Source: Welwitschia mirabilis | Taxonomy: Eukaryota > Gnetophyta > Gnetopsida > Welwitschiales | Length of the DNA: 64,000 nt | Direction: 5' to 3' | NCBI GenBank assembly: GCA_051453625.1 | Contig: JBOZIK010000001.1 | Location: 220,090,221-220,154,220 of the forward strand | Part shown: positions 50,233-61,329 of the stretch, one piece after another | Position numbering within the stretch: position 1 is the first letter of the stretch | How the letters are laid out: each line of letters opens with the position of its first letter | Translations under genes and position numbers: made by a program | Notes under the pieces: generated by a model | What the model was told of the DNA's origin: nothing | Database searches by the model: none | Seen by the model: only the letters and a program-made list of their open reading frames with translations

Positions 50233-51691
50233 GATGTCTTTATGACTCAAATTTATAATAAAACTAGGTGAGAGCTAGTTATTATTTTTTTCATAAGGAT
50301 AATAAAATAGCCAAAGATAATAGTTAGGAACACAAATAGTTATGAAAAAATATATAAATCTAAAAGTCAAAGGAGCATTAAGAAAACTTCTTAATAATAA
50401 AATTAGGAACCAAACTAATCCTTTAAGAAATCTAAATCATCCAATAAATTGGACTCTATTCAAGAATATAGTGCAATTTCCTTATTTACCCTAAAATAAT
50501 GTGAAGTCATTGACATTTATATCATGGTGACATAATCTCATTCACCATATGAGTAGTGATGAAATCTCTATGTTACTTTGTTCATTACAACTTGAATGTA
50601 AGTACAGAAAATAGCAAACTTAATTCCTAATAATCATTAAAAATTTAAAAACTAGTAATAAAACTATAAGCATGAAGATCCACTCAAAATAATAAATATT
50701 TAGCATGGAATTAGTTTAATTTAAGTATTAGAAGTACAATGTAAATTACAACTTAAAATCAAAAAGAAAACTACACTTGTATTATTCATAAAAAAATGCC
50801 TTACATTTAAAAAAGAGGCTATGTATCATATAGAATCATCAAGTTGGACTTGTGGTTTCCCTACTCCCAAAGGAATATTAGCAAGACATGATGAATATGG
50901 CTCTACTCCAAGGTATTAAAGCTTTCACCATTAAAGATCGCTTATAATAATATGTTGTTGGTTAGTTTTATAGACAAATCTTAGATGGTGGTAGTTAGGT
51001 TTCTTTCTCTCATAGTGGTAGGTGATATGGATATGATTTTATCCTATAGCGTTAGGTGGAATCTTTATCTTATTATGTTAGATAGGGTAGTTAAGATTCC
51101 TCATCTTGTAGCATTTGGTAAGATCATTGAAATCTTGACCTTATAATGTTTTCTAGGGATTTTCATGGAGAATCTAACATGTGAACTTTGGAGTAGGATT
51201 CCTCCACCATCACTTGTCTCTAGTGTTACCACCACATACCACTTTTACATGTCATTGCCACTTCACTGTCATGTCACTACTATTTGTTTATTACATCTTT
51301 GCCACATCTTTCTAGTGTCATTGCCACATGCTACTAAATATCATGACTAAATTGGATGTAGTAACTAACTAGGCCAAAAACTATAATCTAAGTGTAACTC
51401 CATGGTGAATTTAGTAAGTAAGTTTGGAGATGACCTATTCCTAGAGGCAAGCACTATTGTACAATTCATTGGCATTACTAAGGTTTTTTGTAAGGCTACC
51501 TTCCTAATTTGAGTCATGCTCTAATATTTAATTAAGTACCTTAATTTATCATGAAAAAGTATGTAATTTTATAATTGATATTAAAACTAATGGAAGATAT
51601 AATTTTATGATAAATTAATTGATTCAATATCTTCCCAAAGCTAAATTCCCCTAAAATACTTGATTTGAATGTTAATTTTTACATGTTATCA
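50233..51691 (-). repeat. 5' LTR of element Z
   Basis: On the minus strand it starts tgataacatgtaaaaattaa (51,691) and ends next to the PBS. Its interior ggtggaggaatcc (near 51,200) and gtgacatg...ggcaatg blocks match the element Y 3' LTR at 54,170-54,215. Length is about 1.46 kb, like the LTRs of X. Confidence 0.75.
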
Positions 51692-51849
51692 AAAATATTT
51701 CTAATAATTAATTTTATGTAAAATAATAAATTAATTAGATATTTTATTTAATTAGATATTTTATTCTTACTTTTAATTCCTCTACTAAAGAAAATTACAT
51801 ACTTAAGAATGAATATTTCTTTAATAAAACCCTCATGATATGATTCTAT

Positions 51850-52150
51850 TGTACCTTCATCTAAGAAAAATATTCTACAAGGATTATTGGAAAATAAGAA
51901 AGCCATAGGTTGGGATTCTTATGATTTTGAACATTTAGATTCTAATGTTTGCACTTTCCATGTTTGTTTTGAATTTTTCAACTCATGTGTGGTGTCTTCC
52001 TATGAAAAAGTTATCCTTCCTATGCCATTTGATCCCCATTCTCTCCACTTAGAGCTCAACAATCATAACACTTTTGTATCTTCCCTTCACATTTCATTGA
52101 ACAACCTCCTTATGAAAATAACATGGCCTTGAATTAGTCAAATCATTTCA
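51850..52150 (+). pseudogene. Element Y protease C-terminal end
   Basis: An 81-codon frame starts MENKKAIGWDSYDFEHLDSN; upstream in the same frame is NILQGLL. Element X has LLEEHRNVIGWTTSNFKKID at the same position, and autonomous relatives have ...HK.AIGWT.ADIKGIS... just before RT. The remainder (VCTFHVCFEFFNS...) is like X and not like an RT. The upstream protease core is missing: element Z's LTR begins only 160 bp to the left. The start codon is internal. Confidence 0.5.
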
Positions 52151-53763
52151 TAAGAAACCAAATATTTCCCAAAAATTCTTATCTCATTGAATACTACAAT
52201 AATTATCACATGTTTAACCATTTCCTTAAGCCTTTCCATTTGTCCATTCCATTTTCAAATAACTCCACTAAGCTAACAAATCATATGCCCCTTTCATTTA
52301 CCTATACATTTATAAGACTTAATGACCCTACTTAATGGACTTTAATTAAACTAATAATAATGATATTTTTTTAATTTCAAGATTTGGTTGAGATTAGGTG
52401 AACTTATGTTTTTCAAGATAAACCTATGCTTATTTTTAATTATGTTATTAAGGTTTGTTTTTACTTGAAGTATTTCATCTAGGAAAATAAAATGGATCAA
52501 AAGTTGAAGATTTTTCTTTGATACTGTATCCTTAGTTCTCAAGAATTTACAAGAATAAGACTATTTCTTAATTAGGCTAATGAGCCAATGAAAACCCCTC
52601 CCATCACCCCTTCCCTCTTTCACCCCATGTGCATACATAAAAAAGGTATATGAGAAGTAGAAAGAAAAAAAAAATAAAATCGCTTTTTTGAAAGCATATT
52701 TCTAGTTTTGATTAGTTTATTGGGTTTAGTTAGCTACATTGAGACTATGGACTCTAGTTGGAAATATTGCTCTATCGATCTACTTATAATGCATTCAACT
52801 GCATCGGGGCTCTAAATGCATGCTAATAATGCAGTACTAAATTCTTCATGCATAATATGCTTTACTCTATTGGAAGCAAAGTGCCATAACATGGGATACT
52901 CAGTAAGATCAACATGCTTGAAACTAAGGTACACATAATTGTAGAAGGCAAATTGAAAAGCAAATTAACATGGGAATTAGATATCTTCTATGTTTTGCTT
53001 TCTTTAATGATTATACTTAAGATTTTTTTTACTGCTCTTGAAATTACATGAGTTTAGTTAGTTAATACCTTATTTATATGAGATTTAGATCAATTAAATA
53101 AATTAAAAGTACAAAAATTTCAATAAACAAGACTATTAGCTAAGAAATTTCTCTCTTTTATTCATAGGTTACATGGTTGAATTTTAATTAACATCCATTC
53201 ACATTACCATTTTCACCTCACCCTCATTTTATAAGAGAGTACACTAAGAAGTACAAACTTTTTTCTATTGTGAAATAACCCTAACTTTGTGTCTTAGTAT
53301 ATGTGAAACAAGTCTAAACTACTAGTAGGATGAGATTAGCTAAGAAATAGAAAGCGTGATTTCTCTTAGATGTTTCATTTAGTTAATATTCCCTTGTTCT
53401 TTTCCTTTATTTTGCATGTTAGCTTAGGTTTGTATTGCTTTGCATTATTTTATATTCTTTTTATAATAAAATGAAATGTAATGAAACATTTTTCTTTTAA
53501 TTTTTACATTAACTTATTCTCAAACTCTTCATTGAATTTTTCTATCTCTTCAAACTTTGAGAATAATGTTTAATTTCAATTGGTGAGTCTGGCATTCATA
53601 GTTTTCAAGAGATTTTTAATTTTAATTCCTTGTTTCTTTAAAACATTGACTAAATTTGTTAAGTTTATCATTTTACACATAATGCTTGAATGTTTTTACT
53701 CAGAAACTTATCCATGTTAATCATTTTTTTAACACACGTTTTGCTAAGGGACTAGCAAGATAT
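52151..53763 (+). other. Element Y 3' region without genes
   Basis: The part to about 52,350 matches element X 41,220-41,400. A C-rich tract at 52,593-52,628 and the 100 bp before the PPT (atccatgttaatca...) also have counterparts in X. There is no RT, integrase or 3' ORF motif. Confidence 0.5.
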
Positions 53764-53775
53764 TGATTGGGGGTG
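53764..53775 (+). promoter_or_regulatory. Polypurine tract of element Y
   Basis: gattgggggtg lies directly before the LTR start tgataaaatg, the usual arrangement in Athila/Tat elements. It is better preserved than the X tract. Confidence 0.75.
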
Positions 53776-55000
53776 TGATAAAATGTAAAAATTGACATTG
53801 ATCTCAAGTATATCAGGCTAATTTAGCATAAGACATTAACTAAACTATTTTATCATAAAAGTATGCCTTATATCCATTTTAGTGCCATGTATGAACTTAT
53901 GTATTTCCCTATGTTATTTTTAGGTATTTAACTACATTCTAAAGCACATGTTGCAAGATGGAGCTAAACATGTAGAAAATGTTAATTACACTAGTTACCT
54001 ATATGGTAGTGCTTGTCTCTTTAGGAGAATGACTTCCAAACTTACATTATGATTTCACAATGGATAAAATATCAATTCCCAATTATGAACTTAATCAATT
54101 ATTACACCAAAAATCAACTATTACCTTTATCTATAAAATGATCAATCTTGCATAAAATGGTAGTTATGTGGTGACATGTGGCAATGGCATTGATTGGTGG
54201 AGGAATCCTTTCCTAAATCCCACATATCATACTCATTATGATAATCCATGTTATTTTGGGCATAAAATACCTNNNNNNNNNNNNNNNNNNNNNNNNNNNN
54301 NNNNNNNNNNNNNNNNNNNNNNNNNNNNNNNNNNNNNNNNNNNNNNNNNNNNNNNNNNNNNNNNNNNNNNNNNNNNNNNNNNNNNNNNNNNNNNNNNNNN
54401 NNNNNNNNNNNNNNNNNNNNNNNNNNNNNNNNNNNNNNNNNNNNNNNNNNNNNNNNNNNNNNNNNNNNNNNNNNNNNNNNNNNNNNNNNNNNNNNNNNNN
54501 NNNNNNNNNNNNNNNNNNNNNNNNNNNNNNNNNNNNNNNNNNNNNNNNNNNNNNNNNNNNNNNNNNNNNNNNNNNNNNNNNNNNNNNNNNNNNNNNNNNN
54601 NNNNNNNNNNNNNNNNNNNNNNNNNNNNNNNNNNNNNNNNNNNNNNNNNNNNNNNNNNNNNNNNNNNNNNNNNNNNNNNNNNNNNNNNNNNNNNNNNNNN
54701 NNNNNNNNNNNNNNNNNNNNNNNNNNNNNNNNNNNNNNNNNNNNNNNNNNNNNNNNNACCTAATGCTAGGAGACAGAGCCTCAACCCTTCTACTAAATAC
54801 AAGAAGACAAAGAACTCCAATTACCTTAGCCTTAGCCTTTACTATAAAATGGACTAATATTTCCACTCTGTAACATTCATCACTAGATAAGAGTGCTTAT
54901 CCTTGAAGTGAAGGAGCCTTCCAGCATGTTGTTTTAAACTTTCACTTTGGGAATAAGTTAGCGTTGAGGTTGAGCACCATGTTTTGGTATCAAGCTTAAG
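53776..55000 (+). repeat. 3' LTR of element Y (with gap)
   Basis: It starts tgataaaatgtaaaaattga. The first 300 bp match 29,566 onward and the region near 54,170 matches the LTR of Z in inverse orientation. A 485-base gap interrupts it. Sequence right of the gap (ataagagtgcttatccttga..., 54,885) resembles the X LTR only weakly, so the right end is a guess from the ~1.45-kb length of sister LTRs. Confidence 0.6.
54273..54757. other. Assembly gap (485 N)
   Basis: Gap inside the element Y 3' LTR. Frames crossing it are artefacts. Confidence 1.
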
Positions 55001-56999
55001 TCCTTCTTCTTTGACATACCATAGTTTCATTTTATGATAATAAAATAGTTTACATTTCTTGATCCTATGTGTGAATTTTTTTAATATATATCTTTAATAC
55101 TTGATTTGAACCTATATTTTTGTTAAGTAATTCATATTTCTGAAGTGAATCCTCCTTGCTTCATATTTGGTTTGTAGCTTGAATTCGTTTGATGGTTCTT
55201 GAGTTTCATTTCTACTTATCATATTTGCAATCAAGCTTTTACATACTAAAGTGATAAAAGGATCTCACCACTGCTTGTGTGGTGAATGAGATAATGCCAT
55301 CATGATCAAAGGCATAATGAACTTAATACATTTAGGATTTAATGAGGAACTTACATTACATCATTGAATGAAAGTCTTCTGTTTGTTGAAACATTGTTAT
55401 TATTCTTTAACTACTAAGTTCATTTCAGTGCTCTCATTATTTGAATTCATCTTTGAACATTTTTAACTTTCAAGTTTCTTGAACCTTCATACTAAAATAG
55501 AAATATGTGTTTTACTATCTTTTCTATCTCCTTTATTCTTATGAAAAAAACGACACTGGGTTCTTTCTCTAATAAAAGACCTAGTTTTTAATTGTGAAAG
55601 CTAGCCTCAAACACATATATCTTTTACTATGGTATCAAATCTTATGAATGATGAAGCCAAAATAATGTATTTTGAAATCTTATTGAATACTATAATGAAA
55701 TTGAAGAAATTCATATAATTCATGAATTTCTTATGACAAGAATATTATTAATAATAGATATCCTCCTTGCTTTTAAAAAAAATGTGGGTGTTCAATATTC
55801 ACATCAAAATTATAGAGACCTACTAAACTTAGGGATCTTTTCTTCTTATTGAAAATGATGATACCTATCCCTCCTAAGAACATAAAAGGAAGGGATTTGA
55901 TAAAGTTCTAAAACAAATGGGCATCATCACATATAGGAACTAGTAGAAAAAGATCAACTCTATAAGAAATGATATCCACAATAACTCTATTGTAATATGA
56001 AGCTTTTGAAAACAAAACCACCTCTCCTACAAATGCAGTACATCATAACATGAAAGCTAGGAAACATTAAGGAATTAAAAAAATATTAGGAGTGCCATCA
56101 AAATCAAGTGACCTTAGTTGTTTTGTTGTACTCTTTATTCTTTATATGATTTTTTTTCTAATGCCTTATTTTTATAATGTTTATTAACATCAATGGCATG
56201 TCGTTAATACAACTTTTGCTTATTTACTATACTTGATATGGGGTTTTTCGATAAGAGAAAAATCAAATGAAACCATTATTTTAATGAACTTATACACTTT
56301 GATATATGTATATTATATTATATATATTTGATAAATTAAAGTGACTTCTATATCTAATTAGCCTAAATACATAGAATTGTAGTGTTATTATAGTGTTACT
56401 AATCATTAAAAAATGACATGTTCAAAATCTTATAATTATTGGAGGATGTCAAACTTGAAACTTTTAGTGATAATACTCAAAAGTACAACCATCATGATTA
56501 CCTAAATGAATGATTTCCTTACACCCAAAGCCTCATGGTGTGTCAAACAAGGCATATTTAAGGCATATTGTCTCCANNNNNNNNNNAATTAAAAAAACTT
56601 AATATAATTAACTTATATATAAAAAAATCTAAAAAATAATAAAAAATCATATTATTTCATATCAATAGGTAGCCTTATTTATCATCTATAAAAGATCTAT
56701 GTATAATATACTATGATATAATGATATCAACATTATTAAAGTGTTACATTTATTAATAGGTATCCCTCATTGGAATGATGAGTAAAATAACATATTCTTA
56801 TACCTTAAATATTAAGCTATTAGATTACCAAACACATAATTACAATGCTAAACTAGCGCATGATAGGCCATGAATGAATCATTTTTTAGACATTTTTTTG
56901 TACAACGTTTCAACATGGGTAAAAGAACTATTGAGAATAGCATTTTTGTGTATTCAAGAGATAAATCCCTAATTAAATTACCAAGTAGAATTTTTTAAA
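55001..56999. other. Unassigned AT-rich DNA
   Basis: No gene recognised. A PBS-like tatggtatcaaatc at 55,629 could mark an LTR end to its left, but no second LTR was found. A 10-N gap lies at 56,577-56,586. Confidence 0.4.
56577..56586. other. Assembly gap (10 N)
   Basis: Ten unknown bases in unassigned DNA. Confidence 1.
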
Positions 57000-58150
57000 T
57001 GGATAACAAAGGGAAGAAAACAAACAAAAGGAGGGAGGGGAAAAAACTTGAACCACATGTAAGTATGCATTTTAGTCTTTGGCTGGCCTACTCTTAAGGA
57101 AATAGAACCTTTGTTATGTTTCGTTGGCTCAATTCATATTAAGCTACAAGAATGACATCATAGATACCAACTACAAAAGATCACTAAGACAAATCACCAA
57201 GGCGGCTTTAGATTAATACTGTATTACGACTTCAAAATCACTTCTCCTCAATGGCATAAAAAAGAATGAAAAACATGAATCCAAAAAGCAGAATGCTTCA
57301 AAATCTTTAAAGACCAAAATCCTCAGCAACAAAAGGGAACTACTTCTTAAAATTCCTTTTCACTCCTTTAACTCCTTGATTTCATGATAATATGACACTC
57401 AAGAAAACATGAGGTAGAATAAAACAAATTATAACAATAATGGATCTCTTCCCACATGATAACATATAAAATAATGTTGAGGCCAATCCAATGACAATAT
57501 CTAGAAAAGGAATCATTTTTTCCCCTTAACCTCCCATAACCAATTAACATTTCAAAAAGTTGAAACAAAATATCTGGTTATTACTCTCATGACTGACTAA
57601 AATTTCACATGCACATCCAATGAGTCTGATCTTGGAGAAGTGATCAAATCTCTCCCTCACCAAAGAGTGAGTGATGAATATGGTACAAACAAACAAGACA
57701 GCGGCAACGGGTAAATCGGGAACAAGTTGTTATACCTCCGAAATCTGACAGAAGGGGATGGAGGAAGTTGGAGAAGAGAGAGAGAGCTTCTCTCCACACC
57801 TCCTTTATCGTCTAGTCTGGTTAGGATACCTGGCTTTCACCCAAGTTGCCCTGGTTCAAATACCGGCAACGGAAAAGTTGAATTGTCGGCTTTCGATTGG
57901 AAATGACAGTTCTTTATTACATGATAACGCTATGCGTCCTTCTGATTATTCGATTGTACAATTCCGTTTTCTTTGCAACAGTAACGTCCGAAACCATCAC
58001 ATTGGAATTGGGATCCCCCTAAGGTATTGGTGTTAGGAGGAGCATTTCTCAATATCTAGCAATCTTTCTTCCTACCTAGCAAGCTTTCTTTAAACACTTT
58101 CAACGTTCGGAGTTTTGTATAGGTGCTGCATTAAGGACTTTGTTAATGTT
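57000..58150. other. CpG-retaining, less AT-rich island
   Basis: Base composition changes abruptly. Between about 57,660 and 58,130 CpG occurs often (for example gcggcaacgggtaaatcggg, aacgttcgg, gtccgaaacc), while the rest of the window almost lacks it. No open frame with a known domain was found on either strand. It contains the tRNA-Glu-like sequence. It may be a recently inserted or unmethylated fragment, or host DNA between elements. Confidence 0.6.
57801..57874 (+). pseudogene. tRNA-Glu (UUC), decayed nuclear copy
   Basis: The 74 nt follow nuclear tRNA-Glu in order: acceptor tcctttA/caacgga (5 of 7 pairs), D-arm gtctagtctggttaggata, anticodon arm cctgg-ctttcac-ccaag with anticodon UUC (one mismatch), and T-arm cctgg-ttcaaat-accgg (two mismatches). 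The 3' side ccggcaacgga is as in plant tRNA-Glu. Mismatches in three stems, mostly explained by G-to-A or G-to-T changes, make a working tRNA unlikely. It resembles neither the plastid nor the mitochondrial trnE. It could also be the head of a tRNA-derived SINE. The 92-codon frame over it is not a protein gene. Confidence 0.75.
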
Positions 58151-59759
58151 ATAATTTTACTTAAAAAAATTTTTAATAGTCATTTTTATTCTTAGCCTTT
58201 ATAGTTTCTTAAATAAATACTTTTAGATTAACTAAAAATAAATGGGTAATATTCAACTTAAAACTTTTAGTGATTATACTTTTTCTTAAGAGAACAACCA
58301 TTAAGATTTCTCAAATAAATGATTTAGTAGTACCACCACAATTGTCACAAAATTCAAACCTATAAGCTTGTAGTTAAATAACAAGCATTCCACTAATTAG
58401 ATTACCATCCCAATGTAATTTAATATAAATAACCTTACACTATTGAAATATGTCCAAAAATTATAGTTTGTAATTATTAACTATGTAATTAACTTAGAAT
58501 TATATAACTTAATTCAAAACAGATAGTGGAGATGCTACTGTCATTTAAAATAATTTGAGGAAACAAAACGTGAAAATAGGTCCTGGAAGATCCATTCCTA
58601 AAACCAATTTGGCAAAAATAAAAACATTACAATATCAAAATTGTTAAGGGTAATAATATGTTTACACACTCATCTTAGCAAAATTTTAGAGTAAATGGAT
58701 TCCCATGAAAAACAGATTTGAAAACCAAAAAATTAAACTCGATGATTAAAATAAGCAAGACCTTGGTCATGACCCATATCCTCTAGTCTATCACATCCTA
58801 TCTTATGATTGCCATTTCATATTCTATGTGAATCATGAATAAAGCTTTTAGCATATGAGGCCAAAAGTTGCATCTACAAATCTAAAGCTCTCTTCACCTC
58901 TTGAATCCTAGTTCCTTGTCTATTTTAGGTTGTCATTTGCATATTTATCACTTTATTTTCTAATCATAAAGTTGATTTATTTTTCTACTTTACTTCAACA
59001 AGACTTGTTAGTATTTATTTGAAGAAAGTTGCAAAACAATCAAATTATTGATTGTCAAATTACTCGAGGTAAGGAAAGCCATTTTTAAGTGCTCTCTATT
59101 CTCTATTTCCTAGACCTTGAACAAGATCTCAAGAAGGAATCCTACTTTGCCAAGTAGAAGTAGCAAGTGTTAATATGTTGAAACCCCTCTAGAACTTGAG
59201 GTAAGACAAACTAGTCACCATTCTATGGAGGGTTGTTGTTTAGTGTCTAATCATAGTCATTATTTGAAGAAGGTGGAGCTATCCATTATTGCTCTTAATA
59301 TATTTGAAGAGTAGAACCCCATTTTACTATTCTCTACCTTGTCCATTACCTCTCGAAGTGTCTCACTCTCCCCCTAAGAGTCAATAAAAGATCCCACTCT
59401 AAAAGCATGCAAGCATAGTACATGACACCCTAGCACAGTAGTTCATGTATTTTGTCAGGTATTTCATGTTCATAACATCTTTGTCCACTTGAGTTTTTGC
59501 TTATAATAAGAATATAAAAAGAAATTCATAAAAATACCTATGAGTATCACATTGAATATCCTTATAACTTGTATTGTGTTACTTTTCTAAAAATGAATAT
59601 ACCTTGGCTAGCACCATTGAGTTAAGGATTCAATTCTTCATATGTAATACTAACTAGTTTTTACAAAAGAATCTAGTTTTAGATAATTTTTAGATTAATC
59701 TAAGTCCAAAAATTAGTAGTCAAATTACAGAATAAGGAAAAGTAAAGAAGATAGTCCTC
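58151..59759. other. Unassigned DNA
   Basis: No gene recognised on either strand. It may be the gag-side interior of a second copy related to element V, whose LTR and PBS lie at 60,213-61,134, but no gag motif could be read. Confidence 0.4.
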
Positions 59760-60105
59760 TTGATTATAATATGGAAATTATAGGCCACTTATTCCTATCT
59801 ATCCTAGCCTTCTCTTAATAGAAAGATTTCAAAAAATGAAACAACAATAATGTAGAATAACTTTACCACTTAAAATAAAATTCCACATGTTTTAGACTAT
59901 GTTTTGAAGCATCTTGATTTGACACATCTGCCTTGATTATAATATGGAAATTGTAAGTTGCTTATTCCTATCTATCTTAGCCTTCTCTTAATAGAAAGAT
60001 TTTATGAAATGAAACACCAATAATGTAGAATAAATTTACCACTTAAAGTAAAGTTCCACATTTTTTAGACTATGTTTTGAAGCATCTTGATGTTACACAT
60101 CTACT
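59760..60105. repeat. 173-bp tandem duplication
   Basis: The unit starting ttgattataatatggaaatt begins at 59,760 and again at 59,933. The copies run side by side to tttgaagcatcttgat..acacatct and differ at a minority of positions, mainly transitions. Confidence 0.9.
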
Positions 60106-60212
60106 CAAAAAGCAATTTAACTAGTTTTTTGTTCTATAGATTTTCTACATATATGTTAGAGTAAAATAAGTAAAATTTAGAACATCATTTCATTTTTAAT
60201 GATTGAGTAACA

Positions 60213-60228
60213 GGCTTTGTACCAAGAG
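60213..60228 (-). promoter_or_regulatory. Met-tRNA-like PBS left of LTR V
   Basis: The minus strand reads cttggtacaaagcctgttac. The common gypsy PBS is ttggtatcagagcct; the site has one deletion and one G-to-A change. It lies on the far side of the LTR from the V pol genes. Confidence 0.5.
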
Positions 60229-60229
60229 G

Positions 60230-61134
60230 TGGATAGCTTCAACCAAACGAAGTGAGAGATGAAGAAGTACATAAATCTAAGGATGAATTAGCAGTTTTGA
60301 GGATTTTAAGTCATTTAAAAGGAACTCTAATAACATGATTGACACTTTCTTTTAAGTATTGATAAATTTGTAAACTCTAGCAAGCATGGAAGAAGGACTA
60401 ACCTAGATTTTGATGTAAAGCTAATGCAAACAACCTGAAGAATGCTTTTGGGATTGTGTATTTAGTGAGAAATAAAAAGGAAAGAAGAAATACATATGAA
60501 ATAAAGTATTGGAGACAATGAAGAAAACACTTTATATTAATGATATTGTAAATACAAGCTTACAAATTAAAATCATATTTGGTGGAGCTTCTATGAGCTT
60601 TCTCAATAATGGCCTCTAAATGCCTCACCCTAGCCTTTACTACTTTAATCACTTTGATACTTAATAATCTTCAATAAAAAATACAAGTAAGCCAACATCT
60701 TACACAAGGAGCATTATCCTCGAATTTTAAATAAAGAGCTCCTCTCAAGCTTCCACTTCTAAGATCTCTTACTTCTCCATTCTTAACTCTAACTCCAAAG
60801 GACACTCTTCATTTCATCACTTACTCTTGTTTATAAGGCTTTTAAAGGAATATTAATTATGAAGGAATACTCTAATATTATCCTCTTACATGTTTTACCA
60901 TAGATAGATTCTAAACATATCATTCTAATTACACTTAGATCCCCTCTAAACATAGCATATTCCTTACATCTAATTTTCTTGAAACATGCTAAAATAAACA
61001 ATTACTCATTTTAACATGGCAATTACACATGGTTTATTTTATTTCTCAAACAAGAACACTAGAACCTTAGTAAATAGACTCCTAATTAAAAAATAAATTC
61101 TTTACATTTATCTTTAAAGGATGATCCTATATCA
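60230..61134 (-). repeat. LTR of element V
   Basis: On the minus strand it begins tgatataggatcatcc right after a purine tract (gcaaggaagga, 61,135-61,146), as 3' LTRs of Reina/CRM-type gypsy elements do (TGATGCAGGACC-like). A TATA-like cttataaacaag lies near 60,830. The left end is placed just before the PBS-like site. No second copy is in the window, so length is approximate. Confidence 0.6.
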
Positions 61135-61146
61135 TCCTTCCTTGCT
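61135..61146 (-). promoter_or_regulatory. Polypurine tract of element V
   Basis: agcaaggaagga on the minus strand abuts the LTR start, downstream of the integrase C-terminus. Confidence 0.55.
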
Positions 61147-61329
61147 TAACTTATCATAGAAAAAGTATTCCTGCTTCATCAGAGTTCCATACCCCATTCT
61201 CAAGTAGTTCTTCTCTTGAATCCAAATTACATCCTTTAGATGATCTTCTAGCATCTACTTCTTATAGATTTTATGAATTGTTAATTACTTGTTCACCTTC
61301 TACTTCATTTTGTTTATCTACTTTGTAAT

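Larger units (their letters stand above)
45541..51691 (-). mobile_element. Element Z: Athila/Tat-like gypsy with RT, 3' end missing
   Basis: On the minus strand: 5' LTR (1.46 kb), Asp-tRNA PBS, a leader shared with element X, gag, gag-protease link, protease, RT and RNase H, then loss of recognisable sequence. Its LTR start matches those of element Y, so Z, X and Y are members of one family group. Despite many stops it keeps the protease DLGAS and the RT FIDDF motifs, and is the best candidate here for a formerly autonomous member. Confidence 0.75.

Noticed and set aside
54168-54873. Frames of about 190-230 codons
   Set aside because: They cross the 485-N gap inside the element Y LTR and have no real coding content.
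55629-55645. PBS-like tatggtatcaaatc as a further retrotransposon
   Set aside because: No LTR pair, gag motif or PPT could be found around it.
57801-57874. Plastid or mitochondrial DNA insertion carrying trnE
   Set aside because: The D-arm, anticodon arm and caacgga acceptor fit nuclear tRNA-Glu, not the organellar versions, and the flanks are not recognised as organellar.
57758-58036. 92-codon frame starting MEEVGEERESF
   Set aside because: It overlaps the tRNA-Glu-like sequence on the same strand and shows no domain; it is open because the region is less AT-rich.
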